Both the position numbers and the translations under genes were made by a program. From contig CM043942.1 in the NCBI GenBank assembly GCA_014529385.2, positions 6,633,001 through 6,697,000 on the forward strand: DNA of 64,000 nucleotides, written 5' to 3'. Shown piece after piece: positions 23,014 to 32,500 of this stretch. Source of the stretch: Adiantum capillus-veneris. Taxonomy: Eukaryota > Streptophyta > Polypodiopsida > Polypodiales > Pteridaceae. Within the stretch, counting starts at the first letter, position 1. Each line of letters opens with the position of its first letter. Below the pieces are notes generated by a model, which was not told the DNA's origin, did no database searches, and worked only from the letters and a program-made list of their open reading frames with translations.

Positions 23014-23609
23014 CTCTTTGGTCTTTTATGGCCAAAAATGTTTTGGTTGGTAAAGGATTGTGGGATTATGTATCTGGAGATGAAGTTCGTCCAGGTAGCA
23101 TTGCACCTACCACGCCTGGTCGTGGTGCAGCTGTTGGTGCAGGACCCTCACAAGTCACTCCAGAGCAAAAGAGATGGGATACTAAAGATGCACAGGCTAT
23201 GGCTGTGATTGCCTTAACCATAAAGAGGACAATCACACCACATATCAGATCTTGCAGAACTTCTGAGGATGCTTGGAACACTCTGCAAGCTATGTTTGGA
23301 GGAAGAAACGCTGCCAGAATAGAGTTTTTGAAGAAACAACTTGACAAAATACAGATGGACAAAGGTGATGATATTGTCGAGCATCTTACAAAAATCAGGG
23401 ATCTTAAAGAGAAATTGCTTAGCATTGATGAAGTGATTCCAGAGAAGGACTTGGTTTCCAAAACACTCAATTCACTACCACCATCTTATTTGACTTTTCA
23501 GACTTCTTTGACTCTGTCTTTGCGAGCTAATCCTGAGCCTCTTCATTTTGAAGAGTTAGTGGCTTTGCTATTGCAGGAGGATCAATCATGTAAGAACAAG
23601 TCTTTATAG
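23014..23609 (+). pseudogene. Copia A gag, main part
   Basis: Continues the frame of 17428-17500. It starts SLWSFMAKNVLVGKGLWDYV and carries the copia gag (UBN2-type) helical region: RTITPHIRSCRTSEDAWNTL, FLKKQLDKIQMD, and LVSKTLNSLPPSYLTFQTSL. Gag forms the capsid-like particle that packages element RNA. A TAG at 23607-23609 ends the frame just before the zinc-knuckle part, which continues in the same frame, so this is a nonsense change and not a natural gag end. Confidence 0.9.
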
Positions 23610-24080
23610 GTGGATGGTATGGATCATGCTCTTGTTGTACAGAACAAAAACAAGGGTACAGAGAGTGCTCATTACTCCAAGTCTAGTACAGGAAAATCTT
23701 CAGAGAAGTCTAAAGGTGATTCCGACAAGTCCAAGAAGAAAGGTAAATGTCACTACTGCAAGAAACCTGGTCACTACATTAGTGAGTGTAAAAAGCGAAT
23801 TGCTAAAGAAAAGAAGAAAGAGTCAAGTTTGGTTGTTTCAGCTTCTAGTGATTCTTCTACAGCTAAAGAAGAGTCTGCAAACTTTGTGCAGGATTCTTAT
23901 GCTTTCGTAGTATGTTCAGGTTTTTCTGCTTACAGTGTTGACAAGACACAAATGATTTGGTACTTTGATAGTGGTGCATCCAGGCATATTACTTCAAGGA
24001 AGGATTTGTTTTGTTCATTGGATGCAGCTCCAGCAGGAAAGAAGGTGACATGTGCAAATAATGCTTCTTATCCAATCTAA
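23610..24080 (+). pseudogene. Copia A nucleocapsid and protease
   Basis: In frame with the preceding gag. After a Lys/Ser-rich linker comes a zinc knuckle of the form CX2CX4HX4C (23748-23789, CHYCKKPGHYISEC), which binds element RNA. It is followed by the aspartic protease active site WYFDSGASRHIT, with the catalytic Asp codon at 23967-23969. The frame ends at TAA 24078-24080, after YPI, and the same frame resumes at once with GVGKI. Both this stop and the one at 23607 are one C-to-T step from a Gln codon. Confidence 0.9.
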
Positions 24081-27000
24081 GGCGTTGGTAAGATTTTGAT
24101 TACCATTTCAGATGGTTCAGATTTATGCTTTCCAGATGTCTTATATGTTCCATGGATCAAGAAGAATTTGTTGTCTGTATCCTCTCTTGCAAAAAATGGT
24201 CTTCGGGTCATTTTTGAGGATGACAGATGTGTTGTACAAGATCGAGAGAATGGTTATTCTCTTATCACTACAGGTACGCTGGAAAATGGACTATTTGTGC
24301 TAGATCGTTATGAAAAGCAGATTCAGGTATGTATTGCAGAAACAAAGACTCAGGCCATGCAGGATGCTGAGTTGTGGCATGCTAGATTTGGGCATCTTAG
24401 TTATGGTAGTTTGATGACTTTACAACGTCATAATATGGTGCATGATTTGTCTTTATTGGAGATGCCACCAAGACATGTATGTGAAGGTTGCGTTCTTGGA
24501 AAGATGCACGGATTTGCATTTTCGCAGGATGGTTCAGTTAGAGCGACACGAAAGTTGCAGCTTGTACACAGTGATGTATGTGGTCCTATGAGGACGCCAT
24601 CTTTGGGAAACAGCCTTTATTTTGTGACCTTCATTGATGACTTTTCCAAGTTTTGTTGGGTGTATCCACTCAAAGAAAAGTCAGATGTGTTTGCAGTTTT
24701 TCAACATTATATCGCCATGGTTGAAAATGAAACAGGTTGCAAAGTACAGACTCTTCATACCGATCGAGGAGGTGAATACATGTCAGGTGTATTTAAGGAT
24801 TTTTTGGAAAAGAAAGGCATTAAACACCAATGCACTATGCCATACACACCACAACAGAATGGTGTTGCAGAAAGGAAGAACATGTCTTTAATGGAGACGG
24901 CTAGATGTATGCTCAATGCTAAGAGTTTGCCGCATAAGCTATGGATGGAGGCAGTTGCTTGTGCAGCACATGTTTTGAACAGGTGTCCTACTCGTGCCTT
25001 GAAGACCATTACTCCATTTGAAGCTTGGTATGACAGAAAACCTTCAGTCAGTTATCTTCGTGTTTTTGGTTGTCTTGCTTATGCTCACATCCCTCAGGAG
25101 TTATGTGGGAAGCTTGATGATAAGGCAATCAAATGTATATTTGTGGGGTACAGTAGTGGAAGTAAAGGTTATAGGCTTTACAATCCTGCTACAAACAAGA
25201 TTTTTGAAAGTCGTGATGTAATTTTTGCAGAAACTACTGCTCAACCTATGGTTGCTTTTGATGTACCGCATATGCAGACACATGATGTATTTGAAGGTTT
25301 GCTTCCTTCTTTTGTGGAGAATCAAGAATCACAACAGGTTGATAATCTTGATCAATCTTTTGATCAGCATGTGACACCTCATGATGTAGAGGAAATTGTG
25401 CGTGAAGAGCAAGAAGTTCTCAGGGAAGAAAGAACCTTGCCTAAATGGGTTCAGAAAACTTTGCAGGATAGCAAGTTGGATGCACCGTTGCCACGAAAAA
25501 CACGTGTTGGTACTACTTTTGGCAGAGAGCAAGTAGATTTGGCTTGCTTTAGCACTCTTTGTGATGCAGATGAGCCTGATTTATTTGATCAAGCTTTAGA
25601 GTGTGTTCAGTGGAAAGATGCTATGCATCAAGAAATTGATTCTATTCATAAGAATCATACATGGGATCTAGTGGACTTGCCTACAGGTAAAAAACCTATT
25701 GGTACAAAGTGGGTTTTTAAGGTAAAAAGGAAACAAGATGGTATTGTTGACAGGTACAAAGCAAGGCTTGTAGCAAAAGGCTATGCGCAACAGAAAGGCA
25801 TAGATTATGATGAAACCTTTGCTCCTACTTCTCGTGCGTCCACAGTTAGATCACTAGTTGCAATTGCTGCTCATCATGGTTGGAAAGTACATCAGTTGGA
25901 TATCAAAACTGCTTTTTTGAATGGTGATTTGCAGGAAGAAGTTTATGTAAGTCAACCAAGTGGTTTTGTTGTAAAAGGTCAAGAGCAAAAGGTATGTAGA
26001 TTGCGTAAAGCTTTGTATGGTCTCAAACAAGCTCCAAGAGCATGGTATGAGAAGATACATACTTATTTGATTGGCCAGGGATTTCAGAATAGTCCAACAG
26101 AAAGTACTTTGTATGTCAAAAAGAGAGATGGAGTTCTCATTATGCTAACACTTTATGTGGATGATATGCTTCTTACAGGTAATACTGCAGATGAAATTGA
26201 AGCGTTTAAAGATGCTTTGAGAAAAACCTTTGAGATGTCTGATCTTGGTTTTCTACATTATTACTTGGGTATCCACTTTGTGCAATCAGAAGATGGCATA
26301 TACATGTTGCATGCAAAATATTTGCATAACATTTTGGACAAGTTTGGTATGCAAAATTGTAAGCCAATCTCTACACCCGTAGAAACTGGATCAAAGTTGA
26401 GCATGCATGATGCTGGAGAACCTTTTGATGTACATACTTATGCAGCAGCCATTGGTTGCTTGATATATTTGGCAGGCAACACTTGTCCAGACATTCAATT
26501 TGGGGTTTCACAAGCAAGCAGATTTATGCACAACCCAGGTATGCATCATTGGCAGGCTGTGAAGCGCATACTTTGTTACCTTTCAGGTACCCCTTATCTT
26601 GCCATGTTCTTTCCAAGGGGGGATATGTATGGAAAGCATAGTTCTATGCAGCTTCTTGGTTACAGCGATTTAGATTGGGCTGGTGATTTTGACACACGAC
26701 ATTCCACAAGTGGCAATTGTTTTTTCTTGGGAAATGCATGTATATCTTGGCTAAGCAAGAAGCAACCCACAGTGGCTACATCAACTTGTGAAGCTGTGTA
26801 CAAGGCAGCTTTCACGGCAACAGTTGATTGTGTATGGATACGCAGGTTATTGGAAGATCTTTGTGAGTGTCAACAGGCACCCACTACCATTTTCACTGAC
26901 AGTCATAGTGCTATGGCAGTTGCAAGGAATCCAGTATTTCATGCAAGAACAAAGCACATAGAGGTTCACTACCACTATGTCAGGGAAAGGCTACATGCAA

Positions 27001-27122
27001 GGGAGATCACACTAACTTACTGTCCTACACAGGATAACATTGCAGATCTATTTACGAAGGCGTTATCACAAGAAAAGTTTGAAGCTTTCCAAAAAGCTTT
27101 GGGCTTACTCTCATACACATGA
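24081..27122 (+). CDS. Copia A pol: integrase, RT, RNase H
   Basis: One open frame of about 1013 codons, in frame with gag through the TAA at 24078. Order: protease C-terminal part; integrase zinc domain (LWHARFGHL..CEGCVLGK); integrase core with HSDVCGP, TDRGGEY and PQQNGVAER supplying D, D and E; RT from about 25650 (GTKWVFKVK, ARLVAKGYAQQ, QLDIKTAFLNG) with YVDD at 26154-26165; RNase H (YSDLDWAGDFD.., TDSHSAMAVARNP). In RNase H the usual EAEY reads EAVY, which may weaken it. The frame ends at TGA 27120-27122, 35 bp before the purine tract. It is related to copia D at the protein level. Functional only if it could be translated past two upstream stops and copia B. Confidence 0.93.
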   Translation, partial: GVGKILITISDGSDLCFPDVLYVPWIKKNLLSVSSLAKNGLRVIFEDDRCVVQDRENGYSLITTGTLENGLFVLDRYEKQIQVCIAETKTQAMQDAELWHARFGHLSYGSLMTLQRHNMVHDLSLLEMPPRHVCEGCVLGKMHGFAFSQDGSVRATRKLQLVHSDVCGPMRTPSLGNSLYFVTFIDDFSKFCWVYPLKEKSDVFAVFQHYIAMVENETGCKVQTLHTDRGGEYMSGVFKDFLEKKGIKHQCTMPYTPQQNGVAERKNMSLMETARCMLNAKSLPHKLWMEAVACAAHVLNRCPTRALKTITPFEAWYDRKPSVSYLRVFGCLAYAHIPQELCGKLDDKAIKCIFVGYSSGSKGYRLYNPATNKIFESRDVIFAETTAQPMVAFDVPHMQTHDVFEGLLPSFVENQESQQVDNLDQSFDQHVTPHDVEEIVREEQEVLREERTLPKWVQKTLQDSKLDAPLPRKTRVGTTFGREQVDLACFSTLCDADEPDLFDQALECVQWKDAMHQEIDSIHKNHTWDLVDLPTGKKPIGTKWVFKVKRKQDGIVDRYKARLVAKGYAQQKGIDYDETFAPTSRASTVRSLVAIAAHHGWKVHQLDIKTAFLNGDLQEEVYVSQPSGFVVKGQEQKVCRLRKALYGLKQAPRAWYEKIHTYLIGQGFQNSPTESTLYVKKRDGVLIMLTLYVDDMLLTGNTADEIEAFKDALRKTFEMSDLGFLHYYLGIHFVQSEDGIYMLHAKYLHNILDKFGMQNCKPISTPVETGSKLSMHDAGEPFDVHTYAAAIGCLIYLAGNTCPDIQFGVSQASRFMHNPGMHHWQAVKRILCYLSGTPYLAMFFPRGDMYGKHSSMQLLGYSDLDWAGDFDTRHSTSGNCFFLGNACISWLSKKQPTVATSTCEAVYKAAFTATVDCVWIRRLLEDLCECQQAPTTIFTDSHSAMAVARNPVFHARTKHIEVHYHYVRERLHAREITLTYCPTQDNIADLFTKALSQEKFEAFQKALGLLSYT

Positions 27123-27157
27123 TGATCTGCTACCTTGTACGGATTCACACTATCACT

Positions 27158-27169
27158 ACAGGGGGGATT
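27158..27169 (+). promoter_or_regulatory. Copia A polypurine tract
   Basis: ACAGGGGGGATT directly precedes the 3' LTR (TGTAGACATG), the place expected for the plus-strand DNA primer. Confidence 0.85.
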
Positions 27170-27433
27170 TGTAGACATGTAGTAGTGTTAGTGTGTATAC
27201 GCGCTTCACCAGGGGCACTTTTCTCCCACTGGATTTTTCCCCTTGGACATCTTGTGTGAAAGGACACCTTATCTCTTAGGGTTTCATATAAGTTTTGTAG
27301 CTCTGAGTTTGTAGATACACTATTATTCTAATACAGAGATCTCGTACGCAAGCTCTGTGTCTTCTCCTTCTCCATCTTCTTCCTACTCTGAGTTGTTGTC
27401 TTCCTTCTGTTTCCTGTTTCATCATCTTCAACA
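27170..27433 (+). repeat. Copia A 3' LTR
   Basis: 264 bp, TGTAGACATG..TTCAACA, followed by the duplicated target ATAGT. Four substitutions and a 15-bp deletion relative to the 5' LTR, counted by eye. Confidence 0.95.
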
Positions 27434-27809
27434 ATAGTGGTGCTCTATTTGAAGTAGGATGGATGTAGGATGATTCTTGGAGTGGTGAAGGTATGATATG
27501 GGAATTTTTCTTGCATGATTGGATATGTGCATGATGCAACACTATTAGAGGTTGTTGCAGATGGATGGATATGCCAAGCATTTGATCCAGGTGGATTGAA
27601 TCAAGTGATGCAAGGGGTGGGCAATCCACCTAGCTACAACCTTTTTTGTGCTTTGAATAAGAATTTGTTCATACAATTGCTTTTTGGTTTGTTAATGAGG
27701 ATTTTGTAGGTTGGATAGTAGATGTTTCAATAAATATGCCTGTAGTTCAACATAAATATTTAACAAGGGGGTTGGGCAGTGATGGTGCAACTAAACTCAT
27801 CTGATTCTA
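27434..27809. other. Host sequence resuming after copia A
   Basis: Starts with ATAGT, the copia A target, so it should continue the gypsy-derived sequence that ends at 16749. No protein motif survives. Confidence 0.5.
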
Positions 27810-27955
27810 TGAGGAGTGAAATTCAGGGCTATGTGTGCTCATCACAGGAGCATTCTGAAGCAGTAAGGAGGATCTAAAGGTCAAGGGCAGTGGACATGTA
27901 TGCTTTATGTGCTTTTTTGGACCAGAGTGCTCTGTTATGGTGCCTATCAAGTGTG
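27810..27955. repeat. Dispersed repeat shared with 13235-13390
   Basis: The second copy of the TAAGGAGGATCTAAAGGT..GGGCAGTGGACATGTAT repeat. It abuts the truncated end of copia D, so the breakpoint of copia D lies near 27955. Confidence 0.65.
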
Positions 27956-28215
27956 TATGGTTTATATGTGCCTTGCTTGTCCTGCCAACACCCAAATAAG
28001 CCATAAGGCGTCTGAGCCATACACACTCAACCATAGCTGTGAAGACTGCCCTGTACTCAGCCTCACAACTCGAAGTGGCCACAATAGGTTGCTTCTTGCT
28101 CAACCATGATATACACAAACTGCCAAGCATGAAACAAAAACCACTTTTGGACACTCGCATGTCAAAACAACCAGCCCAATCTGAGTCCGAAAAAGCATGT
28201 GAATCTGGTGGCAAT
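27956..28215 (-). pseudogene. Copia D RNase H fragment
   Basis: Minus-strand frame with FSDSDWAGCFDMRVSKSGF, LCISWLSKKQPIVATSSC and EAEYRAVFTAMVECVW, the copia RNase H core. The match to copia A ends after LRRLMAYLGV, before the expected DSHSA block. The frame then runs into unrelated repeat sequence, so the 3' end of copia D has been lost. Confidence 0.85.
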
Positions 28216-28407
28216 TGTTGGGGTATAAAGCCCAATGTGGTCGCCCAGGTAAGTGGGCGGGCCGCCAGGTATGTACACATATTCTTTTGTAAAAACCTAA
28301 TAAGAACTCACTATGCTCTACACATTACAGTAGAGCGAGTTCACCATATCGTCGTGCTCTTCTTCTCGCACTCTCTCTCGCGTCGCACTTCTGCTCGTAC
28401 TCCTTCA
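28216..28407 (+). repeat. Copia C 5' LTR
   Basis: 192 bp, TGTTGGGGTATAAAG..CTCCTTCA. It matches 33575-33754 except for three substitutions and a 12-bp stretch near the end. Confidence 0.95.
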
Positions 28408-28409
28408 AC

Positions 28410-28421
28410 TGGTATCAGAGC
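28410..28421 (+). promoter_or_regulatory. Copia C primer-binding site
   Basis: TGGTATCAGAGC, two bases after the LTR; the usual initiator Met-tRNA complementary site. Confidence 0.95.
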
Positions 28422-29504
28422 TCAGATCGAGGCTCGGGGCAGCACTGCAAGAGGCTAGAGTCACCAACTCATATTAAACTGAAATTCGACAGGAAAAGAC
28501 ACGGCTCCAAATCTCGTGGGTAAGCCCGAAGGGCTTGGTGTTGTCATAATTTCATTATGAGGTCATCTCGGCCATCGTTCGGCTTCGACAAAGGTCTGCG
28601 CAGGCCATTTTCGACTACGTGGTCTCAGCGGGTGCAAATCCGACTTTGCAAATTTGGGGTTTTCGGCCTACGACTGCAGGTGCTGAGGATATCGACACTC
28701 CCAGAGTGCTGATTTGTGGTTGTCTACACATCGAAGGACGGCTCACAGTTCTTGGAGGTGTGTCACATACGACACGGGCGCATCTACACATAGACTGTAG
28801 GCGACATCCACTAGTTCATCAGGTAGCTTGTGTTTGCTGCTTGATATTCCAGATTTCATCCTGACATTGCAGGTACTTCCACATGGGATGTATTGTCAGA
28901 GATGATGTATGTCTATTGAGGGTTTGCTGGCTGTGAGTCACGCAGCAAACAACCGCCGCAGCGGTTACAGTATACAGTGGGAAATTTGTGGATGTATGAC
29001 TTTGTGGGAAGTCTATGTACTGTCAGATTTACTGCAGCCTTTGTTGAGGGTCGAGTGAGGTTTAATTGAGCTGGGGGATTCTCGAATGTTGAGATCCTTT
29101 CGGTGATACAGGTCTTGGAGCGATCCCTCGAGCACCCTTAGATAGGCAGCTAGGATGTATTGACTGTGAGTTGGACAGTTGGGATTGCATCTTTGCTTTA
29201 CTGCCGTTGAGGCATTGTCGCAGTCTATGCTTACAGGACAGTGACAGGACAGTCAGAGACAGTACAGGTGCAGGACAGGTTTACCCGCAGCTTACAGTGT
29301 CAGAGAGACAGTTTTTTTGAGCTGTTTTTTGGTCTGTCTTTTAGTGTACCAGAGCCATTTTACAAAGGAGACTCTGCCGACATTTATGGAGAATCTGAAG
29401 CTTTCTTGGTTCATTTGACAGTTTGATATTGGTTCAGAGGTCAGTTTACAGGGGAAACTCTGCCGAATTTTTCCCAGGAAAGTAAACTACCGTGAAGCGT
29501 AGCT
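28422..29504 (+). other. Copia C untranslated leader
   Basis: About 1.1 kb between primer site and gag start, without a long frame. It is rich in GACAG/ACAGT blocks near 29230-29310, and the phrases TTTACAAAGGAGACTCTGCCGA and TTTACAGGGGAAACTCTGCCGA recur near 29358 and 29447. It should contain the packaging signal; no specific element is recognised. Confidence 0.7.
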
Positions 29505-32500
29505 ATGGCTGGATCACAGGACACTGCTCTTTACAATATCAAGAAGCTGGATGGAACCAATTTCCCATTGTGGAAGCAACAGATTTGGCACGTGTTGGTA
29601 CAAAAGAAGCAGATAAAACCTATAAAGCTCAAGGGGATAAAACCAGAAGATATGGACGAAGATGAATGGAGCGAAATGGATGAATTGGCACTTTCTACCA
29701 TTATGCTGACTTTGGCAGAAAGCGTTTACTTCAATGAAGCAGACGAGATGTCGGTTTATCAAGCATGGTTAAAGCTGAGTGATCTTTATGAGAAGCAGAG
29801 TGCAGCTTCACAGGTATACTGGCTTAAGAAGCTTGTTGACTTGAAGATGAAAGAAGAGACACCTATGTCCAATCATCTGAATGAATTCAACACAATCTAT
29901 AGTCAGTTGTCAACTCAAGGTGTCAAGTTTGATGAAGCTGTTAGAGCTATGTTCCTGTTGATCACATTGACGAAAAGTTGGGACACTTTTCGCACAGCTT
30001 TGAGTAATTCTACACCTCCAGATGGTTTGAACATTGCAGATGTAGAAGAGAGTCTGCTTACTAAAGAAACCAATAGAAAGACAATGGACAAAGGCAAAGG
30101 AACAGCCTTAGTTGTCAGGGGAAGGACCAAAGAAAAGTACAAAGGTGGAAAGAGGAATCAGTCTCGTAGCAAGTCCCGCAGTGCTAAAGGCAAGAGTGAC
30201 ATAGAATGCTACCATTGTGGCAAGAAGGGTCACATGAAAAGAGATTGCAGAGAATGGAAAGCAGAAAAAGGCAAAGAGAAAGCTGAAGACCATGGTGATA
30301 ATAACAAGTCCTCAGTGAAGATTCAAGAAATAAATGTGACAAAAACTGTTGCAGAGGATGACAGTCTAGTGTCAGGAGACATCTACTTCTTGAAGAATAC
30401 AATGGACTCAGCTCTTCTTACAGCATCTGATGGAAATGCATTGAGTGACTGGATTATACACTCAGGGGCATCACTTCATGTGTCTCCAAACAAGGAGTGG
30501 TTTACCTCTTATGTGACCACTAAAGATCATGTTCCGCTAGGCAATGGGCAGACATGTGAGATCTTAGGTGTTGGAGATGTTCAATTGAAGTTTCAGAATG
30601 GCTCTTCTTTCACGCTGAAGAATGTGAGACATGTTCCCGCAATTACAAAGAGCTTAATCAGCACACGTTTACTTGATGATGTTGGCTACGTCACCACTTT
30701 TGGACAGAACATGTGGAAGATATCCAAGGGTTCTATGACAGTAGCACATGGAGTAAAGTCTGGAGGACTTTACATGATTTATGTATCAAATGTCTCTAAA
30801 AATGTAATCAATGTAACCGAGCAGCCGAACGTTTATTTGTGGCATAGCCGGTTAGGACATATGTCCAAGAAGGGAATGGAAATCTTGTCTCGTTTTGGTT
30901 ATTTGCCTGGAATTTCATTTAATGATTTTGAATTCTGTGAACATTGTCTATATGGTAAGCAAACACAGCAGCCACATAAGCATAGAAGCAGTAGAAGAGA
31001 TACACAGTTGGCACTTGTTCATAGTGATTTGTGTGGACCTATGCCTAACCTATCTCTAGGGGGAGCTTCTTACTTTATGACATTTATAGATGATTACTCG
31101 AGGAAAGTATGGGTTTACTTTCTCAAGCACAAGGATGAAGCGTTTAGTGTTTTCACAACGTTTGTGACACTTGTGGAGAATCATAGTGGCAAGAAGCTTA
31201 AATGCTTACGCACTGACAATGGTGGAGAGTATGTTTCAAAGGCCTTTCAGGACTTTTGTGAGTCAAAAGGTATAAAACGTGAACTTACTGCTCCTTACAA
31301 TCCTCCTCAAAATGGTGTTGCTGAGAGGATGAATAGGACCATACAAGAGAAGGTCAGAAGTATGTTGTCTAATGCACAGCTGCCAAATGGGTTTTGGGCT
31401 GAAGCTGTATCAACAGTTGTTCATCTTGTAAATAGATCTCCTAGCAAGGTTTTGCAGAAGGATTCAGTGCCAGAGATGGTATGGTCAGGCAAAATGCCCT
31501 CATACAAGCATCTCAGAGTCTTTGGCTGTGAGGCATATACTCACGTTCCAAAGGAATTTAGGAACAAACTTGAGCCAAAGAGTAGAAAGTGCATCTTTCT
31601 AGGCTATGGTAATTCTGGTGAGATGGGGTACAGAGTTTGGGATCCCGAATCCAGAGAGGTTTTCCGCAGCAATGATGTTCACTTTAATGAATCCAAATAT
31701 CATTCTAAACCAGAGAGGGTTGAGGAGATTAGAAGAGTTGTCTTCCAAGAAGATGGACCTGCACGTGCAAGACAAAATGTCAGGGCTCAAGAGGAGCAAG
31801 GACAGGATAGAGTGGAACCACAGGTTGTGGCTGAGCCTGAGCCACCTATTGTGCGTAGATCTGGACGTGTCACGCGACCTCCTGATAGGTTTGTTCCATC
31901 TATGAACTATGTCATGTTGACTGATTGCAATGAGCCTTCATGTTACAAGGAAGCAGTGCAAATGAAGGACTCCGGGAATTGGCAATTGGCCATGCATTCA
32001 AAGATGACAACTCTGCATAAAAACAAGACATGGAATCTTGTTAAATTACCACAGGGAAAAAAGGCTCTACCTTGTCAATGGGTTTACAGGTATAAGATCA
32101 CCGCTCATGATAGTCAGCCAAAGTACAAAGCAAGGCTTGTTGCCAAGGGCTTTAAGCAAGAACAAGGCATTGACTTTGATGAAGTCTTCTCTCCGGTGGT
32201 CAAGATGACTACATTGAGATGCTTTCTTGCATTGGTTGCCATATTAGATTTGGTGTTGCACCAAATGGATGTCAAGACAGCGTTCTTGCATGGTGATTTA
32301 GATGTGGAAATTTACATGCAGCATCCAGAAGGGTTTGTTGAGAAAGGCAAGGAAGATTGGGTATGCCAGTTGTTAAAGATTCTTTATGGCTTAAAACAAT
32401 CACCGAGGGCATGGCACCATAAATTCCACAAGTTTATGCTTTCTCAAGGCTACAAACGTAGTGAGTTCAATCACTGTCTATATACAAAGAAGGCTAAGGA

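Larger units (their letters stand above)
16750..27433 (+). mobile_element. Ty1/copia retrotransposon A, split by copia B
   Basis: A nearly complete copia element. It has LTRs at 16750-17028 and 27170-27433 (both TGTAGACATG..TTCAACA), an initiator-tRNA-type primer site, a purine tract, a gag-pol frame, and a perfect 5-bp target-site duplication (ATAGT at 16745-16749 and 27434-27438). Copia B lies inside its gag at 17501-23008. Domain order is gag, zinc knuckle, protease, integrase, RT, RNase H, as in the copia superfamily. Two in-frame stops (23607 and 24078) and the copia B insertion inactivate it. By eye the LTRs differ by four substitutions and one 15-bp indel. Confidence 0.95.

Noticed and set aside
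23066-23470. 134-codon minus frame opposite copia A gag
   Set aside because: Antisense shadow of a well-supported gag frame.
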